A stretch of 26,105 nucleotides of DNA, from assembly GCA_015039365.1 (NCBI GenBank), contig WION01000646.1, forward strand, positions 1-26,105, read 5' to 3'. A model generated the notes under the pieces. The model saw only the letters and a list, made by a program, of their open reading frames with translations. It was not told the DNA's origin and made no database searches. Positions 19,910 through 26,105 of the stretch are shown here, in pieces. The position numbers and the translations under genes were made by a program. The stretch's first letter is position 1, and each line of letters starts with the position of its first letter. Origin of the DNA: Amanita rubescens (lineage: Eukaryota > Basidiomycota > Agaricomycetes > Agaricales > Amanitaceae).

Positions 19910-19919
19910 GCATTCTTGG
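19910..19919 (+). repeat. Target-site duplication, right copy
   Basis: GCATTCTTGG directly after the transposon's AGTGCT end, followed by AGTAGGAATAGAG, where NLR coding sequence resumes (SWSRNRVPK). Confidence 0.8.
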
Positions 19920-19921
19920 AG

Positions 19922-21569
19922 TAGGAATAGAGTTCCAAAGATGGAAATTGCTGAGCAGGTGCTTATGATAAAGGCATTTCTAGCTTGTTCTGTAGAGTTG
20001 GACTACACCATTGACAATTATGAATATTGTGGGTTTCTTGCACCACACATAAGAACAATAAAAAATGAGGCAGCACAGCTAAATCTAAATAATATCTACT
20101 ATGATGATGAATGTGGTCATTTTTCACTTGTATTCCATCGTATTGGGAGTTGGAATGAACTGGAAAAGCTAATTATGTGGACACTGGAAAGAAGGAAAGC
20201 AAATCTTGCACCAAAACATCTATTTGTTCTGAATAGCATGGCTGATTTAGCCTCTACATACTGGAACCAGGGGAGGTGGGATGAGGCAGAGAAGCTGGAG
20301 GCAGAAGTCGTGGAGGCAAGGAAAGAAAAGCTTGGATCACAGCACCCAGACACTCTTACCAGCATGGCTAATCTAGCATCCACATACAGGAACCAGGGGA
20401 GGTGGGATGAGGCAGAGAAGCTTGAGGTAGAAGTCATGGAGGCAAGGAAAGAAAAGCTTGGATCACACCACCCAGACACTCTTACCAGCATGGCTAATCT
20501 AGCATCCACATACAGGGAGCAGGGGAGGTGGGATGAGGCAGAGAAGCTGGAGGTAGAAGTCATCAAGGCAAGGAAAGAAAAGCTTGGCTCACAGCACCCA
20601 GACACTCTTACCAGCATGGCTAATCTAGCATCCACATACAGGAACCAGGGGAGGTGGGATGAGGCAGAGAAGCTGGAGGTAGAAGTCATGGAGGCAAGGA
20701 AAGAAAAGCTTGGATCACAGCACCCAGACATTCTTACCAGCATAGCTAATCTAGCATCCACATACAGGAACCAGGGGAGGTGGGATGAGGCAGAGAAGCT
20801 TGAGGTAGAAGTTGTGAAGGCAAGGAAAGAAAAGCTTGGTTCAGAGCACCCATCCACTCTTACCAGCATGGCTAATCTAGCATCCACATACTGGAACCAG
20901 GGGAGGTGGAATGAGGCAGAGAAGCTGGATGTAGAAGTCATGGAGGCAAGCAAAGAAAAGCTTGGATCACAGCACCCAGACACTCTTACCAGCATGGCTA
21001 ATCTAGCATCCACATACAGGGACCAAGGGAGGTGGGATGAGGCAGAGAAGCTGGATGTAGAAGTCATGGAGGCAAGCAAAGGAAAGCTTGGATCACAGCA
21101 CCCAGATACTCTTGCCAGCATGGCTAATCTAGCATCCACATACAGGAAGCAGGGGAGGTGGGATGAGGCAGAGAATCTGGAGGTAGAAGCCATGGAGGCA
21201 AGCAAAGAAAAGTTTGGATCACAGCACCCAGACACTCTTACCAGCATGGCCAATCTAGCATCCACATACAGGAACCAGGAGAGGTGGGATGAGGCAGAGA
21301 AGCTTTTTGTAGAAGTTGTGAAGGCAAGGAAAGAAAAGCTTGGTTCAGAGCACCCATCCACTCTTACCAGCATGGCCAATCTAGCACTTACATATCAGGA
21401 GCAGGGAAGGTTGAATGAGGGTAATGATTTGCTTTCACAAGCTGTCCTCTTAATGGAGGTTAGGATGGGATCCCAGCATCCAACCACAATTTTCTTCAGG
21501 GACATTATGGAGTCCACTGAAGTTAACAGGATAGATACAGGTCCAAGGAATGATGCTCATTCACATTGA
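19922..21569 (+). CDS. NB-ARC/TPR NOD-like receptor, copy 2, 3' part
   Basis: This resumes the interrupted frame at RNRVPKMEIAEQ and encodes the linker (DNYEYCGFLAPHIRTIKN; SWNELEKLIMW) and ten TPR units, ending with a short tail after MESTEVNRIDTG. The linker is about 80-85 percent like copy 1 by eye. As the sequence stands, the frame is open from an ATG at 19767 inside the transposon, so a TPR-only protein of 600 residues could be made if transcription starts in the element. TPRs of this type bind ligands or mediate oligomerisation in fungal receptors. This copy retains the full array that copy 1 has lost. Confidence 0.85.
20235..21494 (+). repeat. Array of ten 126-bp TPR units
   Basis: Ten 42-residue units follow without spacers. 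Units 2 to 9 are almost identical at DNA level, with core SMANLASTYRNQGRWDEAEK and end GSQHPDTLT. Unit 1 is slightly diverged and unit 10 is a clearly diverged cap (LALTYQEQGRLNEGNDLL). Differences cluster at a few places: after STY (R/W then N/E/D/K), after KL (E/D/F), in EV(M/V/I)(E/K)A(R/S), and in S(Q/E/H)HP(D/S). Confidence 0.9.
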
Positions 21570-22037
21570 TTGATTGTATCACCATGGGCAGTCAGGCTTT
21601 GATAGCCAAGCTCAACTATTCATGTAGAGAATTGTATGAAATGCAGTGTACATTATAGTTGACTATGATAGAGTAAGTATGTACATAAGTAGTATTGAAA
21701 AGTATGGTACTTGTTGCCCAGTTAGAGGACAGAGGCATCAGGGCTGAACTTTTGATATGGGCCTCACATGGCCCTTTAAGCTTTGGTTGTTGTCCAATCA
21801 AATCTATGTCACACCCACTCTCCTAATGACATCATCTGAGAATCCAGGAACACCATTGATGGAAGGCTGTGAGCTAACCATCATCCACCAAGACATTTTT
21901 AATGGTCCTGCAAGATGTGAATGCTGATCATCAACTTATTCTGCAGAAAGTGGATCTCCTGTTTTGACTTCATTGCCCGTGCCACCAATAGGGCTAGTAT
22001 GGAATGACAGGGGTATACCCCCGGACATTCCCTAGAC
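21570..22037. other. Downstream region of NLR copy 2
   Basis: No gene seen. It probably holds the NLR 3' UTR. Near its end is a perfect 12-bp palindrome GGGGTATACCCC (22010-22021). Just before it, agtatggaatgacagg (21996-22011) also occurs at 19509-19524 inside the transposon, hinting at shared repeat sequence. Confidence 0.4.
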
Positions 22038-22320
22038 TCAAGCTCGCCCTAGTCCACTAAGCTCCCACTGTGCTAACTTTCTCTTCATAAACAGGATTTT
22101 GAAGAACATCCTCACCACCCACAAAATCAAGTACTGAGTCCTGGTCCCCTGAAGCTCATGTCTATTATCTGTTGAACATATGTATCCACATTGGCTCTGA
22201 AGTTTGATCAGAATTTGGATGCGTAGAGTACATCTTTGCAGGATCCGGCTATGTGCTACACACTGGCAGACAGTATCAAAATATGAAGCACAGCGAGCTG
22301 CCAAAAGCAAATCCGGGGGC
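22038..22320 (-). pseudogene. Relic of a fourth FAD-dependent monooxygenase (C-terminus)
   Basis: The end of this minus-strand frame, ILWVVRMFFKILFMKRKLA then WELSGLGRA and a stop, closely follows the C-termini of genes A, B and C (for example WELSALGRA in B). Upstream, DLLLAARCASYF loosely matches the DKLLEEYASTRY segment; the stretch between is shortened and unrelated. No FAD-binding motif remains. It sits about 7.6 kb from gene C, beyond NLR copy 2, on the same strand as its paralogues. Confidence 0.65.
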
Positions 22321-22361
22321 AACTCGTTTCAAAAACGGGGATGAGAATGGCATTACAACAG

Positions 22362-22366
22362 AAAAA
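22362..22366 (-). terminator. Pol III terminator of tRNA-Leu
   Basis: Five T residues on the minus strand, four bases past the mature 3' end of the tRNA: the usual pol III stop signal. Confidence 0.7.
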
Positions 22367-22369
22367 GTC

Positions 22370-22474
22370 TGACGAGAGTGGGATTCGAACCCACGCCCTT
22401 TCGGACCAGAGTTCAGTGGACATTGAATGTCCTGGTCCTTAATCTGGCGCCTTAGACCGCTCGGCCATCTCGCC
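22370..22474 (-). tRNA. tRNA-Leu (anticodon AAG) with 25-nt intron
   Basis: On the minus strand the sequence folds as a class II tRNA: acceptor GGCGAGA/TCTCGTC with discriminator A, D arm GCC...GGC with AGCGG, anticodon stem CCAGA/TCTGG, variable arm TCCGAAAGGGC, and T arm GTGGG-TTCGAAT-CCCAC. The loop TTAAGG puts AAG at 34-36 (plus coordinates 22438-22440) with G37, giving Leu (CUU). The 25-nt insert at 22412-22436 lies after position 37, the canonical nuclear tRNA intron site, and can pair with the anticodon region. Internal A box (TGGCCGAGCGG) and B box (GGTTCGAATCC) are present. Confidence 0.95.
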
Positions 22475-22676
22475 TTTCAGAAACACATATATTTTCCAAT
22501 CAACACAGGTAATAGCGTAACCGAGGTGCCAGGACGAACAAACACCTGGTGCTTCCGATCAAGCATAGATCGAAGCATCAAAGCATCACTTTAGACATGC
22601 AAGACATGGAAACATATACAACAGAGCACTCAAAATGCCATACCCCTTGAACCACGCAAGCGAAGAGCTCCCCTGC

Positions 22677-24929
22677 CTATCGCCTGGATAACTTCACCGG
22701 GACATCGCTTATACCAAGCGTAAGACTTACATGCCCCTTGAAAACCCAGTCCATCCATGATTGGATCGGTTCCCCATCGGAGAGCATCGGTTCGATTCTC
22801 CAGTCGCGTAACAGGACACTCAAGAACGATACGCCTTCCACGGTGGCAAACTTTCGGCCTACGCACGCCCGTTGGCCTGACGGATAAATAGGGATCAGAT
22901 ATAAAACACAATGGTGGAGTCATAATCTCACCGATGCTAAAGGCTGAAAAAGCGTCCGAATCACTGCTGACTTTGCTCCAACGGGATGGCTTGAACTTCT
23001 CAGGCTCGTCAAAGTAGCGAGGATTATACTCTGTATTGGGTTATGGTCATAACTCTGCGTGGATAGATACCCCCGGGCGACATACGAGCACCAATGAGAT
23101 CGCAGATTATCTATAACGAAATTATTAGTTTATATTCGACACGCCGCGTTTTTCCATACCCAGGTTCCTTTCGCTATCGGCATGACAGTAGCACCTTCTT
23201 GTCCGAACGGCTTTGGGACCGTCACCACGGTATCCTCATATGCTTGGCGCATCATCATGTAGGCCGGAGCTACACCATTTCAGGATCATAGAGCGGATAG
23301 CAAGTAGAACGTATTAAGCTTACGGTATAAGCGTAATGCCTCCAGAAATATGGCAAGCACCTTGTTCAGTTTATCGTAATCTTCAAATCTCTATAACAAG
23401 CATTAACAGAATGGAGATATGCATTGCGCACTATTCATACCGGATCGGCAGTTTCCCCAGCAATGGAAATAATTTGCTCATAAGCCTCCTGCTGCACGTC
23501 TTGATGTATGGCGAGATATGCAAGTGCTGCCGCAAAAGTCTTTGCAGTCGTTTCTGCATCAATATTCAAGAAAATGATCCATTTCCCTGACAAATAGCGA
23601 ATTACCATGCCCCGCGAAAAGCATAATATACATGTTTCCGGTCTGTGGTGGGATCATAACAGATAAAACACGCGTTCCCAACCCTTTATAACGACGTACC
23701 AGTTCTTGAATGGTCAGTTTCGACTTCTCATTCTCGCTTTCATTAGCTTCCACAAGCATCGTGAAAACATCGCTTGCTCTGCTTTTACGCGTGCTTTCAA
23801 CGCGTCCACCCATCTCTGCTTTACGTTGCGCAACCTGATCGAGGAAAAACGACATTAACCTCTCTTTTGCCGCACGGATCCTCCGAAACCTTACATCCAT
23901 TAATTGATATTCCGTAAACGAAAGTTTAGCGCGACTTACTTAGCCAATGGTATGGTCATTAACCACGGGGCGAAGTTTACGATGAGGTGGTGGGCAGTCA
24001 CGACGCGAATGGATTCATGAATAGACATTGAATCATCGGCTGCCTGGGACGGCACTGACCAGTCGCAGTTGAGTCCAAAGCCGCACCTCATGATAACGAG
24101 TAGTGCCACGTTGTACGTTAACCGTTGGACAATTGCGACATCCACAACTTTCAGATCGGTCCACCCTTCCGCGGCAACCATTTCACGGTAGATGGCAATA
24201 CTTTGAGCCCACACGTTCTCGTATCTAGATCAACAAACGCGTGAAATTAAAAGGGATTGTCGTGAATAGTAAAACTCACAGTTTTGTATTGAACGCTGGC
24301 CCCACGATGCGTCTGTGCTTCCTCCACTCATCGCCATCCGCAGAAAATACATTTGTTCCCCAGCGCCTGAGAAGAGTAATGAGGTCACAAGGTTTCTCTT
24401 TCTGCACAGTCAACCCACGCGAAAGGTCCACTTGCGTATTCGGGCTTCCCGAAACTCGACCTGGGACCAGGCACAATAGCTTGACGGATTACATCTACGT
24501 TGGACGTGTGGATAGAAGGCAAGCCCGCTAAGAAAGAAACGAGCGAGATCGTGTCCGTTCCAAACTGCTTATATACTATGCATAATCAGACGGGGTTAAA
24601 AAAGGTATAGGTTAAGGACATACAATGAAAGCGCCATTTCCACATGAACTCCATGCCTGGGTTCCACCATACAGTGGGTGCCAGCAATCCAGAGATATGT
24701 TGAGGATGAAATGGAACACGTAGGCCGGGCACATAGTTCACTGCCTGGTAACCATCCAATCACGGTCATGAGCAACACGTTCCTGTTGAACCATTTGCAG
24801 ACTCGGAAGTGAGTCCCACGGTACCTTCAGATCTTTTACAAACTTGAAAACGCGAGACGCGACGAAGATGACGAACAGTGAGAGCGCAAGGCTCTTAAAA
24901 TTGGCTCCATTGAGCAGTTCCAGCGACAT
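22677..24929 (-). CDS. Cytochrome P450 monooxygenase (complete, 13 exons)
   Basis: Exons (minus): 24825-24929, 24624-24744, 24419-24575, 24280-24366, 23940-24224, 23700-23889, 23606-23642, 23441-23553, 23324-23390, 23160-23269, 23086-23110, 22932-23030, 22677-22876. Introns are 48-80 bp with GT...AG ends, and every junction keeps frame, giving 531 residues. An N-terminal hydrophobic helix (about 11-25) suggests ER anchoring. Motifs are complete: C-helix WRKHR (142-146), I-helix AGHETT (325-330), K-helix EALR (382-385), FKPSRW (445-450), heme loop FSIGQRACVG with Cys470. The enzyme would use a P450 reductase and O2 to oxidise an unknown substrate. Its layout resembles the multi-intron microsomal P450s expanded in agaricomycetes; I do not assign a CYP family. 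The last exon ends 203 bp from the tRNA. Confidence 0.95.
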
Positions 24930-25787
24930 GAGAACGTTGCAATTGCATGACTATAGGTTTTTTGACTTTAAAGGCACAGGTGCAGGGCAGTCGGTGATAG
25001 TAAGGAAACGTGGGTGCGGCCGCGCAACGTCACCCCAAGAGCCGAACGTAGTAACGTCGTCACTAGTAGCACTCACAGTGGTACGTCGTCAACGCGTCAC
25101 TCACAGCCGTCCTCCGCAACCCATCCTGAGCCGTTCGTACGTGTACTACCGGCTCACCTGCATTACCCACAACTTTAACCTCCCATTTAATTGTTACCTC
25201 CTTCCGTGCGAAGTCACTTGCCACCTCCTTCCATATTCATTTGCTGCCTCTTGAGTTCGTTCCGTGTTTCTTTTTCCCTCTTTCTCGGACTCGCGAGGTT
25301 GTTATTTAGCAGTAACCCGAGCTGTGTTTCGGCATAGTCGGCTTATAAACACCAAAAGTTCATTCCTCCAGCCTACTCTCGCTTGCTTGTTTTTCGGCTC
25401 TTTTTCTTATCTTTTGGGCTAGTCGTCCGCTAATATCTCGTCCTAGAGTTCAACGACCACTAAAAGAGCTCGGGCTGGCATCCCGTACCCCCAACTGCTC
25501 CCTCACCTTAGCAGTAGCGCATTTGTGATATGCACTCTCTGTTGGTTGGGAGAGGATAGTATATCCTGCCAGACAATTAACCGTTTAATGGGAAGCTCAG
25601 ATTCGGCCTGTTTAGTGGCAGCGGCAGCAAAGTCCGGATTCAGATATACATTCGGATTCATTGTCGTCGATGACAGAATTAATCTAGCTCGTCAATGTGA
25701 TACCCTCGTGCCTTCACGTTACCACGTTCTTCGACCTCCACGTTGTAGGGAAGCTCAGACCTTCGTACGGGAATTTAATGTGAACCA
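24930..25787. other. Upstream region of the P450; possible LTR-like stretch
   Basis: The P450 promoter should lie here; a ttaaag word (about 24966, plus strand) is the only TATA-like candidate close to the ATG. From about 25080 to 25520 the plus strand is CT-rich with a TATA-like TTATAAAC (25343-25350) followed by pyrimidine tracts, as in fungal LTRs, but no matching ends or target duplication were found. A plus frame at 25525-25791 (containing SSDSACLVAAAAKSGFRYTF) is unrecognised. Confidence 0.3.
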
Positions 25788-26007
25788 CTGAAAAGTGGTA
25801 TATCGTACCTTTTGCCATGCTGAGCAGGGCCTGGTTGGAGCTCATGACTGGTGGATGGGTTATTACTGATATCATTCGGTATAAGTGATAAAAAACTCTG
25901 AAAAGTGGCATATCGTACCTTTTGCCATGCTGGGCAGGGCCTGGTTGGAGCTCATGACTGGTGGATGGGTTATTACTGATATCATTCGGTATAAGTGATA
26001 AAAAACT
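25788..26007 (+). repeat. 110-bp tandem duplication
   Basis: Two adjacent units, 25788-25897 and 25898-26007, each start ctgaaaagtgg and end gtgataaaaaact. They differ at two positions (t/c in gtggYatatc and a/g in gctgRgcagg). The period is not a multiple of three and the two copies fall in different frames, so it is most likely non-coding. No inverted repeats at its borders. Confidence 0.9.
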
Positions 26008-26105
26008 GACCTTTCGGGCTGGGAAGGCCCGTGGCCAGCCTCGCTTTGCAATGAACGTTAATACCATCCGTTCAAATCATAAAAAGATTATACCGTACAG
26101 TCCCG

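Noticed and set aside
20117..21379. A 420-codon open frame on the minus strand across the TPR array
   Set aside because: It is the antisense shadow of a 126-bp repeat. The period is divisible by three and this antisense frame lacks stops, so it stays open automatically. The plus frame has clear TPR content.
20235..21494. Regularly spaced repeats that might suggest CRISPR
   Set aside because: The units are contiguous 126-bp coding repeats with no spacers, in a eukaryotic gene.
22789..22801. ggttcgattctcc, a tRNA B-box-like word
   Set aside because: It lies inside the conserved last exon of the P450, and no acceptor or anticodon stem can be formed around it.
23559..23900. Apparent separate short ORFs or a pseudogene across the P450 region
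   Set aside because: The stops and frame changes all fall within short GT...AG introns. Splicing restores a complete P450 with every conserved motif.

Overview
The window looks like nuclear DNA of a filamentous basidiomycete, most likely an agaricomycete mushroom. Evidence: introns of about 46-99 bp with GT(A/G)NGT...AG borders, a 13-exon cytochrome P450, a tandem family of ~447-residue FAD monooxygenases, NB-ARC/TPR (NOD-like receptor, NLR) genes, an intron-bearing tRNA-Leu, and many transposon remains. It is accessory sequence: two closely related NLR genes in inverted, divergent orientation flank a decaying monooxygenase cluster, and each NLR is broken by a different mobile element.

Left (1-3570): the right end of an LTR retrotransposon on the plus strand, with a Gag-like zinc-knuckle ORF, a polypurine tract and a 3' LTR (TGTTAC...GTAACA). 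A second, very young non-autonomous LTR element (1058-3295; two 318-bp LTRs with one difference, 1.6-kb interior without pol) is nested in that LTR. The outer LTR ends exactly inside the TPR repeats of NLR copy 1 (minus, 3522-5989), so the LTR supplies that gene's last codons and stop.

Middle (6200-16460): a degenerate gene of unrecognised family, then FAD monooxygenases on the minus strand: gene A (7364-8759, intact), gene B (9375-10685, pseudogene), gene C (13007-14406, intact). Between B and C lies a decayed reverse-transcribing element recognised by its RNase H. From 14.4 to 16.5 kb there are unrecognised coding-like fragments.

Right (16461-26105): NLR copy 2 (plus) is split by a 2.1-kb terminal-inverted-repeat transposon (about 17806-19909) with a 10-12 bp target duplication. 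Beyond it the gene resumes in frame and ends in ten 42-residue TPR units. Then come a relic of a fourth FAD monooxygenase, a tRNA-Leu(AAG), a complete P450 (22677-24929, minus, 531 aa after removing 12 introns), and a 110-bp tandem duplication near the right edge.

Functional reading: the NLRs would be cytosolic STAND-type sensors of the kind used in fungal non-self recognition. The FAD monooxygenases and the P450 are oxidative enzymes that could act in secondary metabolism or detoxification, but nothing in the sequence ties them to one pathway. Exon models come from reading frames, splice signals and comparison between the in-window paralogues; no database search was possible.
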